A stretch of 59,086 nucleotides of DNA from Chloroflexi bacterium UBA4730 (GTDB taxonomy: Bacteria > Chloroflexota > Limnocylindria > P2-11E), in NCBI GenBank assembly GCA_002404155.1, contig DHJC01000023.1, positions 14,293-73,378 on the forward strand, given 5' to 3'. Every line of letters begins with the position of its first letter. Within the stretch, counting starts at the first letter, position 1. The position numbers and the translations under genes were made by a program. A model generated the notes under the pieces. That model was not told the origin of the DNA, searched no databases, and saw nothing but the letters and a program-made list of their open reading frames with translations. Of this stretch, positions 49,869 to 58,570 are shown piece after piece.

Positions 49869-51596
49869 ATGTGGGGCGACGACGCGTTCCGCGAAGCGCG
49901 GACCGCCGACAAGCCGGTGCTGCTCGCGATCAGTGCGGTGTGGTGCCACTGGTGTCACGTCATGGACGAGACCTCGTACAGCGATCCCGAAGTCATCAGC
50001 GGCGTCAACGAGCGCTATATCCCGATCCGGGTCGACAACGACGAGCGGCCGGACGTGAACCGTCGCTACAACCTGGGCGGCTGGCCGACGACCGCGTTCC
50101 TCACCCCGAACGGCGAGATCCTCAACGGGGCGACGTACATCGCGCCCGACGCGATGCGCCACTACGTCACCGAGGTCGCCGACATCTGGCGCGACAAGAG
50201 CGCCGAGCTCGAGCCGCGCATTCGCGAGCTGAGGGAGCACGAGACCAGCGCCCACGAGCAGCGGCCCGGCGACCTCGCGCCGGAGATCGCCGGCGCGATC
50301 GGCGCCCTCATCCGCGGCCAATACGACCCCGAGTACGGCGGCTTCGGCCGCGAGCCGAAATTCCCACAGCCGAAGCTGTTGCGCTTTCTCATCGAGGAGT
50401 ATCGGCGCTCGATGAGCGACGACGTCGCGCGGATGCTCCACAAGACGCTCGGCGCGATGGCCTCAGGCGGCATGTATGACCCGCTCGAGGGCGGCTTCTT
50501 CCGCTACTCGACGACGCGCGAATGGGGCGTCCCGCACTTCGAGAAGATGCTCGAGGACAACGCCGAGCTCCTGTGGATCTACAGCGAGGCCCATCGGACG
50601 TTTCCCTCGGCCGGCTACGACCGTGTCGCGCGCGACGTTATGCGCTGGATGGACGCCGTGCTGTGGCGCGAGGATGGGCGGGCGTTCTCGGGATCGCAGG
50701 ATGCCGACGAGCGCTACTACACCCTGGACGCGGCCGGTCGCGCGGCGCATGGGGCACCGTTCGTCGATCGCCGCCTGTACACGAGCTGGAACGCGCTCGC
50801 GGCCACGGCGTACATCGCGGCCGCGAACGCGCTCGGGGAGGCCGCGCCGCGCGCGCGAGCCGTCGCGGTGATGAACTCCATCGCCGAGCGGGCGTGGGAC
50901 GGCAGCACGCTTGCGCACGTTGGGGCCGCTGCGCCTCCATTGATCGGACCGGTCCGCGGCCTGCTGACCGACTACGTCGCGGTCGTGGCAGCGATCCTCG
51001 ACGAGTACGAGACGGGGGAGCGCCCGCGCGCGCTCGCGGCCGCCGCCTCGCTCGCGGCATCGATGCGCGCGCAGCTCGAGGATCCCGCGGCCGGCGGATT
51101 CTGGGACGCGCCGGAGCGCGATGCGCCTGGGCGCCTCGCGGTGCGCGAGAAGCCGATCGAAGACGGGGCCGCCGCGGCCGACGTGCTCCTGCGTCTCGCC
51201 GCGCTGACCGGTGACGATCGGTGGCGCGAGAGCGCGACGCGCGCCCTGCGCGGCTTCGTCGGCGAGTACCGGCAATCGGGGCAGTTTGCCGCCGCGTTCG
51301 GATCGGCGGTCGCCCGTGCGCTCAGCGAGCCCCGGCTTGTGGTCGTGGTCGGTCCGGCCGACGATCCTGTCGCGACGGCTCTGTGGCAGATCGCATCGCA
51401 GAGCGACGATCCGGCGGGCGCGCGCCAGTGGCTGGTGCCCGGCCGGGACGACGACAGCCTCGCCGAACGCGGGTATCCGCCCGATCGCGTCTCGGCGTAC
51501 GTCTGCGTCGGCACGACGTGCTCCGCGCCGATCGCGGCGCCGGCCGACCTGTCCGGAGAGCTGGCACGCGTGCGACGCCGCTTCCCCGCAACCTAG
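49869..51596 (+). CDS. DUF255 thioredoxin-domain protein (YyaL/SSP411 family)
   Basis: 575 aa from ATG 49869. Thioredoxin motif AVWCHWCHVMDE, DVNRRYNLGGWPTTAFLTPNG, then an (alpha/alpha)6-barrel-like domain with GGFGREPKFPQP and EWGVPHFEKMLEDNA. The frame stays open to CTG 49812, whose CTGA overlaps the VOC stop and would restore the usual family N-terminus, so the true start is probably there. Family function is poorly known. Confidence 0.88.
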   Translation: MWGDDAFREARTADKPVLLAISAVWCHWCHVMDETSYSDPEVISGVNERYIPIRVDNDERPDVNRRYNLGGWPTTAFLTPNGEILNGATYIAPDAMRHYVTEVADIWRDKSAELEPRIRELREHETSAHEQRPGDLAPEIAGAIGALIRGQYDPEYGGFGREPKFPQPKLLRFLIEEYRRSMSDDVARMLHKTLGAMASGGMYDPLEGGFFRYSTTREWGVPHFEKMLEDNAELLWIYSEAHRTFPSAGYDRVARDVMRWMDAVLWREDGRAFSGSQDADERYYTLDAAGRAAHGAPFVDRRLYTSWNALAATAYIAAANALGEAAPRARAVAVMNSIAERAWDGSTLAHVGAAAPPLIGPVRGLLTDYVAVVAAILDEYETGERPRALAAAASLAASMRAQLEDPAAGGFWDAPERDAPGRLAVREKPIEDGAAAADVLLRLAALTGDDRWRESATRALRGFVGEYRQSGQFAAAFGSAVARALSEPRLVVVVGPADDPVATALWQIASQSDDPAGARQWLVPGRDDDSLAERGYPPDRVSAYVCVGTTCSAPIAAPADLSGELARVRRRFPAT

Positions 51597-51618
51597 GCAC
51601 GAGCCGTATCGTGCGCCG

Positions 51619-52875
51619 ATGCCTGACGCTCTCCGCGAGCGGCTTCGCGCGCACGGCTACCTGCCGCCCGACTACGACGGCGGCGGACTCGTCAACGTCG
51701 CCGCGACGATCCTGGACCTGTGCGGCGCACGCGGGCCGGCCGATCCGCCGCCGCTCCGCGGCATCGAGCCGAGCCTTCTGGAAGGCGTCCGAAACATCCT
51801 CGCGATCCTGTGCGACGGCCTCGGCAGCGACCAGCTGCGGCGTGTGGCGAAGGCCGGCGATACACCGTTCCTTTCCAGCGTGCTCGACCGTGCGGCGCGG
51901 GGCGACGCCGCGCAGCTCATCGACGCGACCACGATCTTCCCGTCGACGACCGCCGCGGCGATCACCACGATCCAGACCGCGCGCACGCCGCAGGAGCACG
52001 GCAACATCGCGTACTTCCTCTGGCTCGAGGAGTTCGCGACGGTCGCGCAGATGCTGCGGTGGGGACCCGGCGCGCAGCGCCGGGGCTCGTTCTTCGACGA
52101 CCGCGCCCTCGACCCGCGGGCGTTCGTGAAGGTGCCATCCATCCACAAGGCGATCCGCGACCACGGTGGTCGTTCGTACATCGTCGAGCCTGAGATCTTC
52201 CGCAACGAGGCGATGACCCGGATGCACGCGGCCGAGGCGAATTACGTGGGCTATCTGCTGCCGTCGACGATGGGCGTACGCATCGCGCAGCTCCTCGATG
52301 AGCGGGCCGAGGACGATTCGCCCCTGTACATCTACGCGTACTGGGCCGGCGTCGACACCGTCGCGCACTGGTATGGGCCGCGAGGTCCCGAGCACGCGGC
52401 GGAAGTGGCGCTCTTCGATCGCGACCTCGAGCGGGCCCTCGGCGGTCGCCAGGCGGGGGACACCCTCGTGATCCTCACCGCCGACCACGGCCACGCGAGC
52501 GTCGATCCGTCGCGACTCGTCGACCTCGAGGCCGACGCCGAGCTTCGCGCGCTCCTGCGCAACCCCATCGCCGGCGAGCCGCGGGTCGTCTTCCTCCACA
52601 CCGATCGCGCGGCCGAGGTGAAGGCGTATCTTGAGCACACGTACCCCGGCACGTTCTTCCTCATCGATCGTGAGGAGGCCATCGCGGCCGGGCTGTTCGG
52701 CCGCGGCGATCCGTCGCTCGCGCGCAGGCGCGTCGGCGAGGTGCTGGCGATGATCGGAGACGATCGGGGAGCGTCCGTCGTCCGCGTGGACGGCCAGGTC
52801 GTGCAGCATCGCGGCTCGCACGGCGGGATGACGCCCGACGAAATGCGCATCCCTGTCCTACTCTGGCGCGCGTAG
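51619..52875 (+). CDS. Alkaline phosphatase/nucleotide pyrophosphatase superfamily protein
   Basis: 418 aa. Metal-site aspartate in ILCDGLGSDQL, nucleophile threonine in IFPSTTAAAITTI, AYWAGVDTVAHWYGP, TADHGHASVD and the final HRGSHGG. No signal peptide, so cytoplasmic. Hydrolysis of phosphodiester or phosphonoacetate-type substrates is likely. It shares one base with the next gene (TAGTG). Confidence 0.85.
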   Translation: MPDALRERLRAHGYLPPDYDGGGLVNVAATILDLCGARGPADPPPLRGIEPSLLEGVRNILAILCDGLGSDQLRRVAKAGDTPFLSSVLDRAARGDAAQLIDATTIFPSTTAAAITTIQTARTPQEHGNIAYFLWLEEFATVAQMLRWGPGAQRRGSFFDDRALDPRAFVKVPSIHKAIRDHGGRSYIVEPEIFRNEAMTRMHAAEANYVGYLLPSTMGVRIAQLLDERAEDDSPLYIYAYWAGVDTVAHWYGPRGPEHAAEVALFDRDLERALGGRQAGDTLVILTADHGHASVDPSRLVDLEADAELRALLRNPIAGEPRVVFLHTDRAAEVKAYLEHTYPGTFFLIDREEAIAAGLFGRGDPSLARRRVGEVLAMIGDDRGASVVRVDGQVVQHRGSHGGMTPDEMRIPVLLWRA

Positions 52876-53312
52876 TGGCCGCTTCCTCGTATCTTCCCGA
52901 CGTCGCAGGCGGCATGGTCGCGGCGGCGTGCTTCGCCGACGACGCGTCGGCCGAGAAGGCCCTCGCGATCCTCGCGGACTCCGACGTCCGGCCACCGGAG
53001 ATCTCGGTCATCGCCCGCGACGGCGTACGCGCGGCCCGGATCGCCGGCGGGCACGCGTGGTACCCGGGGAAGGACGAGCGTGGCGCCGCCAGGATGCTCC
53101 ACCGGGTCCTGCACCGCCTGCCGAAGGCCGTCCGCGATCGCTACCGGTCCGAGCTCGCCGACGGGAGCGTCGTCATCGTCGCGGCGGCCGGGGGGCAGCC
53201 GGCCGACACGCTCGCCGCGCTGCTCTCCCGAGCAGGCGGTCGCTTGGTCGACCAGTGGTGGCAGTCTCCGGCGGACCTCTTCGCGCCACCGGAATTGGCA
53301 GGCCCCTTCTAG
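52875..53312 (+). CDS. Hypothetical protein (145 aa)
   Basis: 145 aa from GTG 52875. VAAACFADDASAEKALAILADSDV and GSVVIVAAAGGQPADTLAALLSRAGG look like an alpha/beta fold of the general-stress/YflT type. No signal, helix or motif that gives a function. Confidence 0.65.
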   Translation: MAASSYLPDVAGGMVAAACFADDASAEKALAILADSDVRPPEISVIARDGVRAARIAGGHAWYPGKDERGAARMLHRVLHRLPKAVRDRYRSELADGSVVIVAAAGGQPADTLAALLSRAGGRLVDQWWQSPADLFAPPELAGPF

Positions 53313-53424
53313 TCAAACCCCCGCGCCCGACCTGCCGTTTGGCACATAGCCTGCTTGTCTCCTCCGCGAGCGCACGGAATACGCCCGTAGCGCGTCCACC
53401 TTGCGGAGAGGAGAACAATCGCTC

Positions 53425-53619
53425 ATGGGACAGACGAACGTCAACGCCCCTGGCCCCGGCACGTCCGGCGATGGTGGCTTCGGCGCGGGCATGATCATCG
53501 GGATCATCCTGCTCATCCTCATCGTCCTCGTGCTGATCGTGTACGCCGGCCCGAAGATCTTCAACACCCCGACGAACACGAAGTCCTTCCTGGACCTGCT
53601 GCAGGCGATCGTCGCCTAA
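53425..53619 (+). CDS. Single-pass membrane protein (64 aa)
   Basis: 64 aa from ATG 53425, behind GGAGAGGAG. A Gly/Pro-rich N-terminus, one long hydrophobic helix (MIIGIILLILIVLVLIVYAG) and a C-terminal KSFLDLLQAIVA. Resembles small membrane-tethered proteins; no known family. It has its own terminator, so it may be a separate transcript. Confidence 0.65.
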   Translation: MGQTNVNAPGPGTSGDGGFGAGMIIGIILLILIVLVLIVYAGPKIFNTPTNTKSFLDLLQAIVA

Positions 53620-53643
53620 TCGGCCCCCCGGGTCAGCTTTGCC

Positions 53644-53695
53644 GCCGCCCGGCTCTCGGCCCTCGGTCGAGATGCCGGGCGGCGTTTGTTAGTTT
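53644..53695 (+). terminator. Intrinsic terminator
   Basis: GCCGCCCGGC ... GCCGGGCGGC, 10-bp perfect stem with an inner TCTCG/CGAGA stem, followed by GTTTGTTAGTTT. Confidence 0.8.
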
Positions 53696-53701
53696 GCTGG
53701 C

Positions 53702-54073
53702 GTGCGGATCGAACGGCCGTCCCCCGACAAGCGCCAGCGGAACACGGATGAGGTGTTCGTGGGCGCGGTGGACTCGCAGCCGATCATCGGGGACGAGGCG
53801 CGCGACCTCCGTCTCATCGAGCACACGTTCCGCGACGGCGCCCGCAACAAGCTCCACACCCACACCACGGACCAGATCCTCATCGTGACCGCCGGCGAGG
53901 GCATCGTCGCGACCGAGCACGAAGAACGAGCGGTGCGGGCCGGGGACGTCGCGTACATTCCCGCCGGTGAGCGCCACTGGCACGGAGCGAAGCCGGGCAT
54001 GGACATGACCCATCTCGCGATCCTCGGTGCGGGCAAGACGTTCATCGTCGCGGACGATCGCCCCGCCGACTGA
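53702..54073 (+). CDS. Cupin domain protein
   Basis: 123 aa from GTG 53702. Metal motif 1 NKLHTHTTDQILIVTAGEG and motif 2 GDVAYIPAGERHWHGA; a single small beta-barrel. Substrate unknown; similar proteins are dioxygenases, isomerases or sensors. Confidence 0.88.
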   Translation: MRIERPSPDKRQRNTDEVFVGAVDSQPIIGDEARDLRLIEHTFRDGARNKLHTHTTDQILIVTAGEGIVATEHEERAVRAGDVAYIPAGERHWHGAKPGMDMTHLAILGAGKTFIVADDRPAD

Positions 54074-54079
54074 GCCTGC

Positions 54080-54937
54080 TCAGGGCTCGCGAGCGCGGAA
54101 CGAGAGGACCGCGAGACCGAAGACGAGCGCGACCCACCCGGCGACGTACAGCTCGAACGAGAGCGGAGCGGCGCTCGAGGCGTAGAACGGGTTGGCCGCC
54201 GATGCCGGTCCGGCCTGTGACCCGGCTGCGATAAACGACTGCGGCTCGAGGGCGTACACGGCGCCCCGCCAGAGACCATCGGTCGGCAGGATGAGCTTGG
54301 TCGCCGTGCCGACGTGGGTGATGCCGGCGTTGTCGAAGGCCGCTCCGATGCCGCCGACGATCCCGCCGATCCAGGCGATGCCGAACAGCACGAGAGCGAT
54401 GACGCCGCCGACCATCCCGGACAGGCGCGTCGACAGCAGCAGCGCGAGCGTCATGATCACGAGTCCTTCGGCGATGACGAACGCGATGAACGCCAGCGGC
54501 TCCGGCGGCACGTAGCCGATCACCGCGTTCACGACGCCGAGCTCGATCGCGGCCGCTCCGCCCGCGTAGATCGCGACCAGCGCCGCGAGGCCGGCCCACT
54601 TGCCCGTCACGTACTCCGCGCGGCCGATGGGGCGGGAGAGGATCGCGAGGGCCGTGCCCGACTCGACGTCGCCGCTGATCTGCGGCGCGGCCACGAACAC
54701 CGCGGCCATCGCGAGGACGAAACTGAACATGAACATCGTGAGGATGAGGAACTGCGACGCGATGACCTTGATCTGGACGTCGGGGAGCGGCGCCCCGCGC
54801 TGGGTGATCGTCGGGATGCGGGAGAAGCCCCAGCCGGTGAGCGTGACAACGATGAGCGTCAGGATGAGCAGCGCGAGCAGCAGCCGTCGGCGCGCGGCCT
54901 CACGGATGACGAGTCGGGCGATCACGAGGCCCCTCAT
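54080..54937 (-). CDS. ABC-2 type transporter permease
   Basis: 285 aa with about six helices, starting IARLVIREAARRRLLLALLIL. The loop AAPQISGDVESGTALAILSRPIGRAEYVTGKW is the ABC-2 permease signature. ATGA overlap with the ATPase gene. Export of a drug or lipid-like compound is usual. Confidence 0.88.
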   Translation of the reverse strand: MRGLVIARLVIREAARRRLLLALLILTLIVVTLTGWGFSRIPTITQRGAPLPDVQIKVIASQFLILTMFMFSFVLAMAAVFVAAPQISGDVESGTALAILSRPIGRAEYVTGKWAGLAALVAIYAGGAAAIELGVVNAVIGYVPPEPLAFIAFVIAEGLVIMTLALLLSTRLSGMVGGVIALVLFGIAWIGGIVGGIGAAFDNAGITHVGTATKLILPTDGLWRGAVYALEPQSFIAAGSQAGPASAANPFYASSAAPLSFELYVAGWVALVFGLAVLSFRAREP

Positions 54938-55860
54938 GGGCGTGGCTTCTCCAGGAGGCTGAGGAAGCGATCCTCCAGCGACTCGTGGCGCGGCTCGACG
55001 GCGTACACGCGTCCGCCGCGCTCGACGATCGCCCGCACGAGATCCGGCACCCGATCCTGGGCGATCCCGCGGATGACGAGCCATTCGCCCTCGTGCTGCA
55101 GCTCGCCGAACGACCGGAGACCGTCGTACCCGCCGTTCGCGATCCCCGTCGCGCGCACGCGCACGGCGTCGGCGCGAAGGAGCTCGTCGAGCGTCCCGAC
55201 CTGGATGACCCGGCCTTTATCGACGATTGCGACGCGATCGCAGACCTGCTCGACCTCGGTGAGGAGATGCGAGTTGAGGAACACGGTCGTGCCGCGGGCC
55301 TTGAGCGCGCGGATCACCTCGCGCACGTCGTGGCGCCCGACCGGATCGAGCGCGCTCGTCGGCTCATCCAGGAGGACGAGGGCGGGCCGGCCGAGCAGCG
55401 CGACCCCGAGGCCGAGCCGCTGCTGCATGCCCTTGGAGTAGCCGCCGACGCGGTCGTCGGCGCGCTCCGCGAGCCCGACGATCCCGAGGGCGTCCTTGAT
55501 CTCGGCGTCCCAGCGCGCGCGATCGAGGCCGATGAGCTCGCAGTGCACCCGCAGGACCTCGCGCGCGGAGAGCCAGGGCTGATACCGGAACAGCTCGGGG
55601 AGGTAGCCGACATCCGCCCGCGCACGCCGATGCGCGGCGCGGTCGGAGAGCGGCGCCCCGAGGACCCAGCCTTCGCCGGACGTCGGTTTGGCGAGACCGA
55701 GGAGCAGCTTCACCGCGGTGGTCTTGCCCGCGCCATTTGGGCCGAGGAAGCCGAACACGTCGCCCGCGGGGATCGACATCGTCAATCCCGCGAGCGCCGT
55801 GATCTTCCCGTACCGCTTCGCGAGCTCTTCGGTCCGAATGGCCGGAGCTGCGTCGCTCAC
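54934..55860 (-). CDS. ABC transporter ATP-binding protein (ABC-2 exporter)
   Basis: 308 aa. Walker A GPNGAGKTTA, signature YSKGMQQRLGLG, Walker B LVLLDEPTSALDP and LLTEVEQVCDRVAIV. DrrA/CcmA-type exporter ATPase paired with the downstream permease. It overlaps the membrane-anchored protein upstream by 4 bases. Confidence 0.93.
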   Translation of the reverse strand: MSDAAPAIRTEELAKRYGKITALAGLTMSIPAGDVFGFLGPNGAGKTTAVKLLLGLAKPTSGEGWVLGAPLSDRAAHRRARADVGYLPELFRYQPWLSAREVLRVHCELIGLDRARWDAEIKDALGIVGLAERADDRVGGYSKGMQQRLGLGVALLGRPALVLLDEPTSALDPVGRHDVREVIRALKARGTTVFLNSHLLTEVEQVCDRVAIVDKGRVIQVGTLDELLRADAVRVRATGIANGGYDGLRSFGELQHEGEWLVIRGIAQDRVPDLVRAIVERGGRVYAVEPRHESLEDRFLSLLEKPRP

Positions 55861-56822
55861 CGGAGGCTGTTCGCTACAGCGAGGGTCTCCGCCTCGGTGA
55901 GCGTGCCACCGACGATGTACACGAGCCCGTTCTGCTGCCAGAGGACCCCGCTGCCGAGCCCGGTCGAGTCACCGATGAACAGTCCGCTCGTGCCATGCAC
56001 GTTCACGGTGTTGGCCGCGGCCTGCCCGAACGGGATCGGGACCGGCAGGGTCGAGGCCGGGTCGCCGATCGCGCGGATCTGCGCCGCGAGCGCCGGCGAC
56101 ACGCTCGGCTGCGAGAGCAGGTAGGCCTGGATCTCGGAGACCGACGCCCCGTCCGATCCGACGGTCGCGGCCATCGCCACGCCCACGAACAAGCCGCCGT
56201 TCGCAGCTTGCCCCTCGGTCCCATAGGTCACGAGGATCGCCGGGCCACCGGTGAACACGAGGGTGCTGCCGTCGAGCTTCGCCGGCATCGGCGGCGCGGT
56301 GCGGCCGATCGCCCCCGCGCTCGCGCGCGCCTTGGTGGCGTCGAAGACGAACGTCGCGGTGGTCCGCGGCATCGCGCCGTACTGCGCGGTCGCGGTGATG
56401 GACGCGGGCACCGTCACGGTGATCGCGGGCAGACCGGTCTCCGCGCTCGCCGCGGCAAGGCTCGGTACCTGATGCGGGTTCGGCTGCGCGGACCAGGTCA
56501 GGGTGCCGAACTGCTCCAGCTGTCCGAGGGTCTGGAGGTCCGTCGGTGTCACGGTGACGGCCGTGAACTGCTTCGTCTCGAAGATCTGGAGGATGGAGTC
56601 GGCGACGCCGGTCATCGTGAGCGTCGTCGCGACGATCACGACGGCCGCCACGGCCGCGAGCCATTTCGCCGGTGTCGCGAACATGAACGCCGGCGCGGCG
56701 CGTCGTGCCGGACGTGCCCCGACGGCCTGCGCCGACGCGGCGAATCGCGTGAGCCCTCGCTCGGTGTCCACCGCGAGCGGCGGCATCGCCAAGAGCTTCT
56801 CGTTCCTATCGATGTTGTCCAC
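55857..56822 (-). CDS. Membrane-anchored DUF4367-like protein / putative anti-sigma factor
   Basis: 321 aa from GTG 56822. A 50-residue cytoplasmic N-terminus, one helix (KWLAAVAAVVIVATTLTMTGV), then an extracytoplasmic beta-rich domain ending FIGDSTGLGSGVLWQQNGLVYIVGG. It overlaps the sigma factor gene by 17 bases. Sigma-coupled one-helix proteins of this kind commonly act as anti-sigma factors. Confidence 0.7.
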   Translation of the reverse strand: MDNIDRNEKLLAMPPLAVDTERGLTRFAASAQAVGARPARRAAPAFMFATPAKWLAAVAAVVIVATTLTMTGVADSILQIFETKQFTAVTVTPTDLQTLGQLEQFGTLTWSAQPNPHQVPSLAAASAETGLPAITVTVPASITATAQYGAMPRTTATFVFDATKARASAGAIGRTAPPMPAKLDGSTLVFTGGPAILVTYGTEGQAANGGLFVGVAMAATVGSDGASVSEIQAYLLSQPSVSPALAAQIRAIGDPASTLPVPIPFGQAAANTVNVHGTSGLFIGDSTGLGSGVLWQQNGLVYIVGGTLTEAETLAVANSLR

Positions 56823-57351
56823 GTGAGACCTCCTTGCGGAATGCGTCGTGCGCGCGCCGCAGGCGCGTGCCGACCTGATCGATGTTCGTTCCGGTCGCCA
56901 CGGCGACCTCGCTGTAGCTGAGTCCGCTGTACCGCAGCGCCAGCAGCTCCGCGGCGCCACGGGGCATCCGGGCGAGCGCCGCGCGCACCTCGCGCGCCCG
57001 CTCGCGCTCGAGGGCCGTGCCCTCGGGGTCCGCGGCGGGCTCGCGGCCCGCGGCGTCGCGCTCGTCACGTGCCGCGCGCCTGGATCGCGACCGCACGACG
57101 TTCAGCGCGGTGTGGGCCGCCGCGCGGTGGAGCCATGGGGCGGCGTACGCCGCATCCGCCGGATGCGCCCGGTAGAACGCGACGAAGACCTCCTGGGCCA
57201 CGTCCTCCGCCTCGCCCCGGTCCCCGACCACCCGGTAGGCGACGCGCACGACCCGTGCGTACTCGGCGCGGAACAGCTGCTCGAACGCGGCCGGGACGGC
57301 GGTCGCCCGCGCCCAGGGTCGCTCGATCAGGGCCACCGCGTCAGCGTCCAT
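56806..57351 (-). CDS. RNA polymerase ECF sigma factor
   Basis: 181 aa. Region 2 LFRAEYARVVRVAYRVVGDRGEAEDV and QEVFVAFYRA, region 4 MPRGAAELLALRYSGLSYSEVAVATG. First gene of an operon with a membrane-anchored protein and an ABC-2 exporter, which it presumably regulates. Confidence 0.9.
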   Translation of the reverse strand: MDADAVALIERPWARATAVPAAFEQLFRAEYARVVRVAYRVVGDRGEAEDVAQEVFVAFYRAHPADAAYAAPWLHRAAAHTALNVVRSRSRRAARDERDAAGREPAADPEGTALERERAREVRAALARMPRGAAELLALRYSGLSYSEVAVATGTNIDQVGTRLRRAHDAFRKEVSRGQHR

Positions 57352-57523
57352 GCGTACATCGGTTCAAGCACCGCCGGGCCGCCGAATGTGACAGCTCGAT
57401 GACGGATCGCAGCGACCTTTTGTGACTCTACTTGCTTGTCCACAGAACGACGGACCTACGGCATACGGGTTGCCTCAAAGGGTCCACTCTTCCAGGCGAA
57501 CGGGCGGAGAAAGGACGGCGCGC

Positions 57524-57730
57524 ATGGAGCGGACCGGCGCCAAAAGGACCCTCGTGCACTTCCGGTGTACGAACCCCGCCCACGCGCGCCCCGCGACGCT
57601 ACGAAGCGACACACTGACCGTCGTCGAGGGCCTCTGGGCCTACTGCCCGTTCGACATCCGCGTGGGCGACCACGATTGGCAGCCGACCGGTGGCGTCACC
57701 ATGGGCGAGCTCCGGGGCGAGACGGTCTAG
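57524..57730 (+). CDS. Hypothetical protein (68 aa)
   Basis: 68 aa from ATG 57524, preceded by GGAGAAAGGA. HFRCTNPAHARP and WAYCPFDIRVGDHDW have spaced Cys/His (C-x4-H; C) that might bind metal. No family recognised. The 172 bases upstream hold no other gene. Confidence 0.6.
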   Translation: MERTGAKRTLVHFRCTNPAHARPATLRSDTLTVVEGLWAYCPFDIRVGDHDWQPTGGVTMGELRGETV

Positions 57731-58267
57731 TCATTCCGGCAGCCGGCCGAACACGATCCGCGACGTCGCGAGGAGCCCGATCCCCAGGGCCGTGGACCAC
57801 GAGATAGCTGAGATGAGCGGCGAGCTGAAGTCCGTGCCCGACAGCAGCGCGTGGAAGAACAGGGTCACGAACGCCACGTAGCTCGAGCGGTGGACCCAGC
57901 GCCACAGCCGGTCGTCCATCCGCCGGCGCAACCAGCTCGTCACCGTGACGAGCACGACGATGTCGAGCGACAGCGTGCCGAGGCCGATGGCGACCGGCGC
58001 GTAGCTCACCCGGAACGGGACGATCAGATCGCTCGGCGCGATCTGCGCGGTCTTGTCCAGGAGCAGCGTCGCCGCATGGGCGACGCCCAACGGGATCCAG
58101 ACCCAGATCATGAAGTCGTGCAGCGATCGCAGCGCGCGGTTCGTCGCGAGGAAGTCGAGAACGGATGTCCGCAGCGCGATCCCCGAGAGGATCGATAGAC
58201 AGAGTGCGATGTACGCCGCAACCCCCGTGGCCCGCGCCACGATCCAGACGACGAGCTGTGGGTCCAC
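57731..58267 (-). CDS. Ferric reductase-like transmembrane domain protein
   Basis: 178 aa from GTG 58267. Six helices with paired histidines for heme: LHDFMIWVWIPLGVAHAATL and WVHRSSYVAFVTLFFHALL. Similar to YedZ/MsrQ-type and FRE heme proteins. No flavin domain is fused. Confidence 0.8.
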   Translation of the reverse strand: MDPQLVVWIVARATGVAAYIALCLSILSGIALRTSVLDFLATNRALRSLHDFMIWVWIPLGVAHAATLLLDKTAQIAPSDLIVPFRVSYAPVAIGLGTLSLDIVVLVTVTSWLRRRMDDRLWRWVHRSSYVAFVTLFFHALLSGTDFSSPLISAISWSTALGIGLLATSRIVFGRLPE

Positions 58268-58269
58268 GG

Positions 58270-58569
58270 CTAGGAAGTGTGCGTGAAGGTGAGCGGAGGA
58301 AGGCTCGCGTTCTGCACGCCCGGCGCGAGGGTCAGTCGCGGCCCCGGCGTTGTGGACGGCTGCCGCTGGCCGGGTCGTGGCGTGAGCAGCGGCCCGATCG
58401 TCGGCGCGGGGCTCGCGGTCGGCGAACCGGATGCCGCCGGCCGGCCGGCCACCGGCGGCTGCAGCGGCGCGTTCGGGTTCTTCAGGTGCGCGCTCGCGTA
58501 GCCGAACGATCCGGCGAGCGTGAAGAGCGTGATGAAGACCGCCGAGAGCTTCAGCGCCCAGGAGGGCAT
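58270..58569 (-). CDS. Small secreted/membrane protein with Pro-rich tail (99 aa)
   Basis: 99 aa. N-terminal helix LKLSAVFITLFTLAGSFGYASAH (signal anchor) then a low-complexity Pro/Ala/Thr region. Ends two bases before the FRE-like gene start. Possibly an accessory to it. Confidence 0.6.
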   Translation of the reverse strand: MPSWALKLSAVFITLFTLAGSFGYASAHLKNPNAPLQPPVAGRPAASGSPTASPAPTIGPLLTPRPGQRQPSTTPGPRLTLAPGVQNASLPPLTFTHTS

Positions 58570-58570
58570 G

